Program-made: the position numbers and the translations under genes
In this document: positions 48,501 to 60,500 of the stretch, piece after piece
Layout of the letters: every line of letters starts with the position of its first letter
How positions within the stretch are numbered: position 1 is the first letter of the stretch
Notes under the pieces: generated by a model
Database searches by the model: none
What the model saw: only the letters and a program-made list of their open reading frames with translations
Told to the model about the DNA's origin: nothing
Source: CAYNNP01 sp964398215
Lineage (GTDB): Bacteria > Planctomycetota > Planctomycetia > Pirellulales > Pirellulaceae
Reading direction: 5' to 3'
DNA length: 64,000 bases
NCBI GenBank assembly: GCA_964398215.1
Contig: CAYNNP010000005.1
Location: forward strand, 1 to 64,000

Positions 48501-51500
48501 CGATTGCTTGAATGATTGCCGCTGTGATCGCTTCATCGCTGAAGTCCGTTGGCTGGATCGCAAAGTAATCTTCGTTGAATCGTCCATTCAGGTCGAACTC
48601 CAACGTCGCTTGGGTAACCCCGGTGTCAATCGTGATTGTGTCACCATCGCGGGTAGCAGGGTCAATGCCACTTCGGAGAACAATGGATGCGGCTCCGGCG
48701 GCAACCGACGTATCGAACAACGCACCAGAATCACTGACCAAAATTCGTAGATCATCGCCGTCAGCACTGGTACCCGGTAAACCGTCCGTTTCGGCATCAA
48801 TCAGCGTACCGAGTCGCAAATCGCCAACCACGTGTCGTGCACCATCGTTAGCCAATAGCGTTGGGTGACGTCCTGGCACACCCAAGACTGGATCAGGGGC
48901 ATCGCCAAAGTCCAAAGCAACTGTTGGCATCAGAATCGTAAATTGAGTCGACAAGTCTTGTCGGTTTGCTTCGAGCGGATTGCCCGCCAAGTCCGTGATT
49001 CCTGGCAAGAAGTAGCTGCGAATTGGTTCGCTAAAGATGACGCCGTTCTCAACGAACAATGTGTTGCCACCTCGATCAGAAGCCACCAACGTTGTCACAG
49101 GAGATTCGCCTGCCGGGTTGATCGATGCCAAAGCCTGCAGCAACGCTTCCTTGATCTCTACTGAACTGAACAGCGGCGAGATCCGGACTGGAATCGCTCC
49201 GCCAGGAACACCTTCTACATTCAAGGTCGGTGCGGCAGTCACATCAACGATTGTCCCAGGCAAGTCATTCAGGTCGACGCGTCCTGTTGGGTTTCCATCG
49301 GCGTCTAGCTCGGCAACCGCATTGAGTCGCAAGCCGCCAAGGTTGTTATTGATCGCCGCAGCCAAGCTGAACGCGACGTCGCCAACCGAACTACCTGGCT
49401 GGAAAGCAACCTGAACGTTGTTGCCGGCAACTCCGCCGCCACCAAGGATCGATTCAAACTCGAACAGTACTTCTATCGTACCCTGTTGAATTCTGATGAT
49501 TTCACCATCGCTCACGATACCGCGAGTGGTAGTGATCTGGGGAACACCCGCAATGCCGGCGGCTGGATCGCCACCAGTGTTGACTCGTGCATCATCAATG
49601 CGGCCAAGCGAAATCACGCCATTGCCTTGATAGACAGCAGTGATTCCAATTCCCAAGCCATTGATCGTCGTCACCAAAGTCGTGGACAACTGGTCGACAT
49701 CATCAAACGAGTTGAAGCTAACCGCGGTTGCAGTCGGATTGTTCAAGTTTGAATTCAAATCGAACTCGAACAAAATGTCGTTGCCAACATCATCTTGCAA
49801 AATCAGAACGCTACCGTCTTGGATACCGCCGCCACCAACCAGTGGAATTCCCAGCAGTAGAGGACCAAAGACTTCAATGGTCGATGATCCAGTGACGCTA
49901 GGCGAACCACTGACTTCTAAAGTTGTTGTGCGAAGATCAGTAAGCTCGATGTCACCAGTTGGCACGCCCAGGAGATCAACAACTGCTTGAGCATCAATCA
50001 ACAAATTCCCAGGGTTGGCATTGATTGCGTTCGCAAGAGCAACCGCATTATTACCCGCCGAATCGCCCGGCAAGAACAAGACTGGAACATTGCCAGTCGC
50101 AACACCGTTAGCCAAAGTCGCTAATTCAAACTCATAGCTAACAAAATCCGAACCCTGTTGGATCGTGATTACATCACCATCTGAAACGCGTCCACGTTGC
50201 GGTGTGATGCTTGGGATGTTCGTATTATCAACACGAGTCTCTGGGATCTGCCCAAGCGAAACTTGGCCATTTCCAATCGCCTCGGCAACAACTCCAAACG
50301 CTGCGATGTTGATCGCGTTGGCAAGACTGACAGAAAGTTCATCTGCGTCGTCAAAAACAGTGAAAGGAACAGCGTTTGCGGTCGGAATCGACAGTGAATT
50401 GTCACCATCGAACTCGAACAAGACGTTGTTACCAACTCCGTCACGAACAACCAAAACCGAACCATCTGCCAAAGTCAAACCACCGTCAGCTGGCAAGTTC
50501 AAGACCAACGGACCGATGTTGATCGTGGAACCTCCATCTGATGTCCGAGCGCCAATGACTTCAACTGATGTGTCAACCGAGAAGCCTAAGCCCTCTTCAC
50601 CACCGACGCTTAAAATGCCTCCATCGACAACCTGAACTTCATTCGGATTCAAGCCACTAATGGGAGTGCCCTGAAGCTCGCTTGCGATCAACGTCGCAAT
50701 CTCGTTGGCCGTCGAAGCACGGGTCAGCGGAATCGGGATGTTGCCTGGCAAGACACCGTCGTCCATCGGTACGCCGTTCTCATCCAACTCATCAGTTCGA
50801 TTGAATTCGTAAGTTATCGACGGGGCGCCATTGTCAGGCGTAACGACAAGCGTGTCGCCATCAGCTGGCGTGCGGCTGACACCGACTGCCGATACCTGAC
50901 CACCAATGACTTCAACCGTTCCATTAACCGGCAAGTTCAAGTATACGATGTCGCCAGTAATCGTCGGGTTGAGCTCCAGCTCTGTTAGTGAAATCGCATC
51001 GACAATCGCTTGGGCGACTTCTGCAGATGTCAGTGGATTCGGGTTCGGAGCAATATCAATCTCGACCGAACCAGGGGCCACAGGCGCGAGGCCGTTACTG
51101 AATTCAAACTGAAGTGAAACGTTATTTCCAGTGATTATGAAACGGTCGCCGTCGACAACACCGCCAGCGTCAGCACCAGCCGAAGGCACTACCAAAGCCA
51201 TCGTTCGGCTGGCTTGCAGTAGGCCACTGCCCGATGTCTGCGCGGTAGCGCCCGGTTCGGCGCCAACCACGACTCGGTCATCGATCACCCGGACGTCAAC
51301 GTCCAAGTTCCCAGCGTCGACTTGGCCTTGAATCGAATCGGCAATCGATTGCGCGATTTCATTCAAGAAAATATCAAGTCCTTCTGGGTCGTTGTTCGGC
51401 GTGGGGGTCGCCGGCAGTGGTACTTCGACGGTACCTGGCAACGTTACAGCATCACTGTTGAACTCAAATACAATGACTGGATTTTGGCCATCATTGATTT

Positions 51501-54500
51501 GGAAAATGTCACCGTCGCGAACGCCATCAGCATTGGTTCCTTCACGTGGAACAATCACTGTGATTGGCTCAGGCACCAACAGTTGAAATCCAGTTTCAAA
51601 CTCAAAGACGACTTGGCCATTCAAAGAGTCTGTGATCACAAACTGATCGCCATCGGAGATTTCGTCTGGCTCAGGTGCTTCGATGACAGTCTGGTCACGA
51701 TTGTTCAGTGCAATTCGATAAGCACGCTCGTTGTCCCAAATCCCTGCCAGCGGCGTCAACGTGATAACGTTTCTTGTCTCGTCGTAGTTGAACGTGTAAT
51801 CAATGTCCTCGACCAACAACTGCTCGTCTTCAAACAGAGTCAAGTTGGCTCCTGTAGGACGCAATCCAGGAATCTCTGGCACGACAACGGTTGCATCATC
51901 GATTCCCAGTCCCGTGAATGGATCGGATGAATCACCATTGTCACGAAGCTGAATTCGGAATTCTTCAAAGACACCGCCGCTTAGGTTGATAAAGCTGACC
52001 GCTGGATCGCTATCGATTCCTTCGGAATCATTGTCGCGTGGCACCTCGGCAATGGCGACAGGCCCAATAAAGTCAGCTAACTCTGTTGATCCACGGTCAG
52101 TGAATACCGAAGCACCGATACCTAGCGGTGGAGCCGCATCGGGATGGTCAGCACGCAAGATGCCCGCTTCGTCAGTAATTGGTGCAAGGACATTGCTAAT
52201 CGGAAGCCCAACTGACGCACGTAAGTTCGCAAGGGCAACTCGCTCATCCAATGAATTGATAGATGAATCAACGATCAGCGAATCCAGACGCGGCTGGAAA
52301 TCATTGCCGGCAGGATCGACCAACGCTGGATCGTTCGGGCCTAGCGTAATATTGAAATTATCAGTTCCGCCGTTCGCATTCACATTGCTTGGGTTACCAG
52401 CAGTTCCACCGCCAGTATTCGCGGCGAACACTGTCGTGGCAGTTGCATCGTGCTGGAACACGTTGCCAACCGCGATGACTTCCATTCCCTTCGGCGAGGT
52501 TGGTTCAACGACCAGGCTCTCATGCAGATTCAAAAACACGTTGTTCAGTAACGTTGGGCTAGCACCACCGGAGACCAACACGCCTGTTTCAAACAAGAGT
52601 TGATCACTGTTTTGACCTGGAACTGGATCCAAGCTGAATCCGGGTGCCAAACTGATATCGATATCCGAGATTCCTTCCGCGAATATATAGAGTTCGGTCG
52701 ATCCGTTACCAACTCCAATTTGGCGATCATGGCCAAACCCGCCGGTATTGTGGTCAGGTGCGAACAATGTTGGGCCAATTACCGTTGGCCGCTCTGGAAA
52801 GAAAATGTTGTCAGTCGGAAACGCCGTCAACCCAGCGGCGGCTCCATCGCTACCGCCAAGTGCAGTTCCGTTGAGCGCCGCGGCAAGGGCCCGCATCACA
52901 TCCGGCACACGAGAACCAAATGGAACATTGATGGTTTGCTGATTCGTTGCACCAATGTCATCAATGAAAGTCACAACAATGCTTCCGCCCAGGGTTGCAC
53001 CCGTACTGAAGGTTGTGTCAGGTTCATTGGTAAAGTTGTCTGCGCTCAGCACAAACGATCGCTCGGTAAAGACCTTGGCCGAAATGTCATAAGAGCCAAC
53101 GGCGGTGTTTCCAGCGACACGTCCAGAAAGAGCCAGAGCATCGTACTCGTCGTTTCCATCCGCGCTGACACCGATGTAATAGCGCCCCGTTGCCGGTGCA
53201 CTGAAATCAATAAACGCGTCTCGGTTATTTACATCATCAGCTACAAGGTTCGTCCCGGCTGACCTCGGTTCCAAGTGGTCTGGCGCAATGTCATTTTGGC
53301 TCAAAGCCAACGGAGTACCGCTGCTGTCAAAAATGCGAATCGAAGTATCTGGTCCGCCAGCGATGGTATCGATATCAACTACCAATCGATCGCCAACATC
53401 CAAGAACACGTGATAAAAATCGACGTCCGCTTCCGGCGGCAACGGCACGTCGTTGTCACCTAGGAAAGCTGTGGTATCAAAAATTCCACGGCCATCACCA
53501 ATATTCAGTCCCAATGAATCTTCGATCAGATCATTTGGTTCCGATGTCGACGGGTCAGGTTGGAAATTGCTTGCCAGCCCGTCAGCACCGTAAAACGTAT
53601 TGTTGATGATCCGAGAGAACGGCTGCGGTGCTTCGTGGACAGGTGCCTGGTAGGTCACTAGTGACGGTGAAGAAACATTACTGGCGCCGCTAATGTAGAG
53701 TGCAGGTCGCTCAAAGAATCCTGTGTTGAATCCATTGGAGCCTCGTATCAACGTCGATGGGCCAATCTGAACTTCGACCAATTCGACCAGCCCGTTGGTC
53801 TGCAAGATACTTCCTTGAATTGACTCTCGAATCGCATGCAGGATCTCAAGCGCTACATACTCTTCGCCTCGACCTAAATACGGACCACCATTAGCCTCAT
53901 TCGGGTGTCGGAAATAGACCGGTACGTTGCTATCTCGAACACCGTCTCCACCATTCAGACCGCTACCCGGAATAGGCTTATTCACAGCTCCGGCACCAAT
54001 GTCCTCGAATTCAAAGACAACAGTTGTTTGTCCCGCTGTGATTGAAAACGTAGAACCATCGGCAATGAATGAGCCAATGCCAGGATCGCCGAATGGATAG
54101 TTGTACGTATCGTTAATCAATTGCGGAGGCTCGATGACCCACGGTGCAACCTCGCCTTCGACTTTAACGCCAGCAAACTGCGCTTGGTCAAACGTGTTGT
54201 TTTGAATCACTAAGCTTGGGGCCAATCCACCTTCAACACTATTGTTCAACACTGGCAGGTTACGTACGGCGCCAGGGCTAGTATTTCCAATGCGTGGCAC
54301 TTCTAGCAGTGGATTATCGACTGCAAAGAACGGGTTCTCGTCACGACTTCCAGGTTCACTCCAAACACCAATCCCACGGACATCGCTGATCGTATTATGC
54401 TCGATAATGATTTGGCTTTGCGATCTCACGAAATTCTCGTCGCCAGACCCTTCATGCAAAATCGCTGGCAGCAAGAGATTGCCATCGCTGTCTGTGGTCA

Positions 54501-57500
54501 ATTCGGTAGGAGCACTGCCAGCATTAGGAATCGCCAAGAATGTACCAGTCGCTGTACCGCTCAAGAGCAAGCGGCCATCAGTCAAGGTTTCAGTATCGAG
54601 TCCACCAGAAGAAGCAGATTCCAATGCAATCGCGGTCTGATTGTTGATCCCTGCCCGAATCGCTTCCGCAACTTGGCTGGCTGTGTCGGTCGCACTGAAC
54701 AGAATCGGTGAATTACCGAATTCCACGGCCCCCGTTGTCGTGAATTCAAATGTTACATTTGCAGCACCATCACCTAGTACAAACGTGTCACCATCAGCAA
54801 CTAAATCGCCGGTCGGTGCAACCAGGGTTACGCTTTCATTGTGCCGATCGTTTGTATCAAATCCAGTTGTTCCTGTCTCAGATGCCAGACGAATTTCAAG
54901 TTGGTACTCGCCGACTCCAGTGGTAGATGCGCCGCTGAATGTGTCATCAACTGTCGCACCAAAAATCGATTCTCCACGCTCAGCAAAACCAACAATGAAA
55001 TCATCCAGCAACAAGCCTGCCGCGAACGATGGTCCACCGCCCGAGTTGTAGTTAAATGATAAAGTGATTCCTGTGTGGCCCGCGAAGTCATCCAACGCAA
55101 CGCGGATCTGATCCCAACCGCCTTCGGTAAAGCTATGAGCAACAGCGCCAGCTGGATTCTGGTCGCTAGCGATCGTCAATTCGGCAGTATCACCAAGACC
55201 TGCGTCATACAATCGATTGAAGTAAAGGAACGGCAAATCCTCTGGCACATACCCAGCCAAGTCAAACGGTTCACTAGTGATTGAACCAGAATCAACGGTT
55301 GTTGGACGCAAGAACGCAAGCACATCTGATTCTTCACCGAACACAGGAATCGTTGGCATGTTTTCAATCGACACATGCAGCGTATAGGTCCCAGTAAGGC
55401 CACTCGCGGCAGATGCCGAGTTCGCGGCCACTGTAACTAGGGCTTCGTGCCCAGTAACACCGATAAAATAGGTGCCCGGTGCCAGGTCGAATGGATCGCC
55501 TATGTGCGTTTCTGTATCAAGGAACGCATCTTTGAATGAATTGCTTCCGCTTTCACCATCAACTACCAAGCTGCTTTCGATATCAAGCGGGTCGCCTGGA
55601 TTTGGCGGCTCGAACACACGTTGCAATCCAGTCGGAGTCGCCTGCAGCAAAATCAGGGTTGTATCAACACTTCGCAGCAGTGGATCCAAGTTGACGTTTG
55701 GAAATTGGGTGTCTTCTGTGTTCTTTTCCCACCCCTGGTCAATATCCAGAATTACACGACTTGGCTCCACAATAGTGAAACTGTAAAAGTCGGCGCCATC
55801 CAAGTTGCCTGCAATCGAGATATGTGGAATGACAGTCGAAGTGTTACCTGGTGCAGTTCCTAAAGCTCCTCCGACATCACCATTCTCGGCAAGTGAAAAC
55901 GGGAATCCATTCAACGAAACTGGCAGTGGGCTGTTGTCGGTCGTGTTGAACGAATTTACCGCGTCACCACCGGTGATAAACGCTTCGGGAAAGACAGGTG
56001 AACCGACAACTGGTGCCAGTGGATCTGGCGGTGTGCCGTGGCCCACTTGATTGTCCGTTGAAAATGTAAAGCCCGTTCCAGCAACACTCGGGAACAACTC
56101 TGAGACTTGTGGCGCGTTGACGCCGGTTGTTTCATTACCTTGAATTCGATCTTCAACAATTCGATCAATTGAAACCAATGGCTCGCGAATCGAATCCTCT
56201 AGAAAGGCAGGGTCACGGCCTTCTGGTGAGATCGCGATATAATAGGTGCCAGGCACAACATCGATAGGACCGATGAACGGGTCATTGTTTGTAATCGATC
56301 CACGAATCAATTTTTCAAACGCAGTGTTTTCGCCAAGCGGACTGGTCAAGTCATCCGCGATATTACTGGCTGAACCGTGGAAAATCAGACGGCCAGTGTT
56401 GCGATTAGCTGAATCATTCGCATCCGCAATGGTGCTTGCGCCGTCTGTGTCATAGTAGACGCTGATGTTGGTGTCAGGTCGATTGAATCCGTCGGCAAAG
56501 TCAACATCAAACACAACCGAACGCTGCGCTTGCTCGATATCGAATCGATAAAAATCAATGTCGTCCACCGTCAGAATGCCGCCAACACTGATAACATTGT
56601 TACGACTGTTGTCGAGCGCACCCAAGTACTGGGCACCTGAACCAGGATTCTCTCCGTCAATCTCATTGTTGTTCGCAAAAACCGGATCGACATTCTCGTT
56701 CTCCTGAGCTTCGCCCAAAAGTGGTGAAGTCGACATCAAACCGCGGAGGTGAATCCCGTTGTTTGCGTAGCGAATGTCCGTATGACGAACCAAACTACCG
56801 GCAAACACTTGCTCTTCAGTGATTCGTAGCTGGAAGCGATAAGACCCTTCGGTGAAACCGCCAGTTACATCATCAGGATTGACCGATGCACTTCGCACAC
56901 GGAAGAAGTAAACGCTTCTCGCATTCGGATCTGCTGTGTTGCCCGGCAAGCGGAAGTGAATCCCAGCGTCTCGTGGATTGTCAGAGAAATGGTCTTCTAA
57001 TAAACCACCAACGCCGCGTTCTACGTACTGCTCGTTAGTCGCCACCAGCGATGTGGTAACTCCCTCGAACTCGGGATCAAACACGGGGACTTCAACCGCG
57101 CCGGTAGCCAAAGTTTCGTCAAAGCTATTGTCACTACGCGCGAGCAATCGGCCGTTTTCATCAAGCAATTCAATCACGGTGTCGAGATTGAAACTGGTCG
57201 TGTCGATGTCGATCCAAACCTGTGTACCAGGTGTTCCGATAAAGCTGTAAGCATCAACATCGTTCTCGGCACTCAAGAAACCCTGAACCTCGAATCCGTT
57301 TCGCGCAACGTGATCGCTAGTCCAAACGCTTCCAGCAAGTTCGCCAAGCACCTGAGCATTGTCGACGGTACCGTTCAATCCTGGCGCGTCAGCGATGGAG
57401 TCTTCAAGCTCCAAGAAAAACGGCACGTTGTAATCGTTGCTGTTTTCGTCCAACAAAATCCCACGCCAATCGTTTGGCCTTGGTCGTGATGGGCCATCGC

Positions 57501-60500
57501 CATTGTGATCGGTGAACTGCGAACCATCAGGGGTCAAGCCGGCGCCAACCGTATCATCACTGAAGCTTGTCAAAACCACAGGAGAACCTGGCTGCCCGAT
57601 CACATGAATCGTACCGCCTACGCGATCAACGATTTCGCCAACCTCTCCTCTGGCGGTAAGCCCGACACCGGCATTTTCGTCATTGGGCGATCCAGCACCT
57701 TCGAATTTGACTACCAAGCTCTCATCAGCGCGACTCAATAGACGCAAACTACCCGAGCTATTCAGGTCTCCAACAATGATTCCGGTATCACGACCGTTAT
57801 CGCCAAGAAGTAAGTGGGCAATGTCGGTGTCATCAAACACCGTCTCTGTATCGATGGTGCCACCACGAATTTCCAAACCATTTCGTTCGTTGTCCAGGTA
57901 ACGGTTGAACCGAATGATTGGTCCATGGTTGTCATCCAAGACACTGATTCGCTCGTTGTCTCCAGTCTGACGACCGGTGTCTGCGTTCAAGTTGCCACGG
58001 ATTGATTCCAAGTCGATGTCGATAATCGAACCAAGGTTATCTACAAACGTATTGCCAACAATCGTCGGCTGCGTACCACGCACAAAGATCGTCGCAGGCT
58101 TGTTGGCCAGACGCCCAAAGCGTCCGTCAGCACTGGATCCGAGTTGTCCAACGTCGTTAAATTCAAAGACACTGTTTGTGATTCGGCCAGTCGCTTGCTG
58201 CAACTCCAAAGGTGAGAAACCGCCGGTGAAACCACCTTCCAAAAGGCTGATACCACCTGCCGAAGAAATTCGCACATTGTCCAAACTCACATTCGATGTG
58301 GGGCCAAGGTAAATGCCGGCCCAGTCCGCTCGCAACGAGTCTAGATCTTCAACCATTGCGTTATCGTTGTTCGTATCGAAGGTACCGCCAGCACCGAAAC
58401 GGTCATCTTGCGAGCTAACCAAGACAATCGGGTTGCTTGGCAAACCTTCAGCTAGAAGCTGCGTGCCTTGGCCAAACTCGATTCGAGTACCACGAAGCTT
58501 GACTACCAATCCTGGATCCAACACCAACGAGGCATCGATACGACCACGCACGCCTTGGCGGGTCAAATCTAGCTGAGCTTCGCCGGTGGTCCCATCATCG
58601 GTAAACGTTGCTTCAATCGCGTCAAGCTCGCCAACCAAGCGGAAGTCATTGGAACCCCCAATGGCTCGATACAATCGCCGGGAAACGTAATCACCGCCAG
58701 GTTCAACCTGAGGCAACGAGCGTAGTTCAATGCGCGAGCCGTCATTGGTAACGGTCGTTGTGAAAGTGTCCGTACTTGCCAGCGATTCAAACCCATCCCT
58801 GTCAACAAATGTCAAGTTGTAAGACACCTCACCGGCAGGCAGTCCGCCCACGCCGGCAAACTCTTGGCCAGTAACCAAAGCCAGCGATGGAGCAACTCCA
58901 TCTTCGATCGAACCACCAGGAGACGCTTCGACCACCAAGTTTTCGGCGACGTAATGCACGATATCAATGTCATCGAATCGTGCCGATGTTGTGATCGGCC
59001 TAGCTGTTTCCGTTGGTGTTGTTGTCGCCCGGATAAACAGGCCATTGATACTATTGTCAACTACACGGTTGTTTGAAATCTCAGGACCAATTCGGTCATA
59101 GTCGGCCGTGAAAGCACCCGCTTGCTGGAAACGTGGTTCTTGATAACTGGTTTCTTCAAAACTATCAGGAGCCGCACTGATCGCGCTATCGGAACTCTGC
59201 GTTATCTCGTTGAATGTAATCGTTGGTCGCATGTTGACGATCTGAATTGGATTCACCAATTGCTGGACCGAGTCAATCAAGACTGCGCTACTGCCGCCGT
59301 AACGAATTTCGGCGTGATTGACCAACTGCAAAAAGATACCTTCGTCCTCAAGGTCGCGGCGTCCTTCTTGTAGGTCAACGTCGCGTCTAAAGATCAATCC
59401 ACCCCAGTTGCCTGGAGCTGCATCCGGGCTGATACCCGCAGCATTGGCGTCGGCTTCGCGATCACGAGTACTTGTAAAGATAACACTGCCATCGTCGTAG
59501 CCAGGGCTGTCAACGTTTTCATCGCCCAGGATCGTTGTCGTTACAGGCTCTCCCGACGGACTTAACTGAACCAGTCGTGGTGTACCTAGAACCTGAATCG
59601 CGCCTCCGCTACGATCAACCTGAACCGTGCTACTGCCAATTCCGATGAACGCGTTACGCAGTTTAAATATGCTGCCCGCGTCAATCATCGTTGTGACGCC
59701 CATGGGGACTTCCAATGATCGCCCATCAGGCAGCGTCAAGCCGCCTGTGTCTGAAACACCAATTTGATAACTGAGATTATCCCGTTCCGTTGTGATGTCG
59801 TTATCCAGACCGCCGTTGCCAACGATTCGCACAATGTCACCAGGCAACGTACTGCCAAACGCATTTGGGATCGCAGGATTCGATATCGTGTTGAACGGTG
59901 ACGCCAAGCTTCCATCGGCAAAGGGCGATGCAATCTTATCAACAAAGATTGTACGACCCAGTGCTTCAATGCCATTGAACTCAATCGAGAAATCCAGGCT
60001 GCGTTCGCCAAGAAACTCAAGGCTGGTTCCCTGGTTAGAAACGGTTACTCCCGTCACTCCGCTGTTGCTATTGATCGCTGCTTGTAACGCAAGCGCAATA
60101 TTGCCAGGAGGCGTAGCGAAACCGACCGCACCTGAGTTGTAGTTGACGGCAATGTTGCCTGGGCTAGGCGATGCACCGTCAGGCGTGAATTCGAAGATCC
60201 GCGATACGCCATTGGAGCCAGTAACCGTCAAGGTCTGACCGGGTATGACGCTTGCACCATCGACATTGAAATTCAAAATTCGGTTGATCGGGCGTGTCTG
60301 GAACCAGAAGTTATTCACACCACCTGGAGTTCCATTCGCATCGCCATCCAAGATTGCGCCGGGAACACCAATTCGATCGCTGTCCAAGTCACGGATGACA
60401 TCCACTTCGTCCGTCTGCGGCTCGAACTTCAAGTGCAGCTGGTAATCGCCTTGTGAACGGCCACCTTCGCCGCTTTGTGGAATCGTCGGATCGTAATTGT

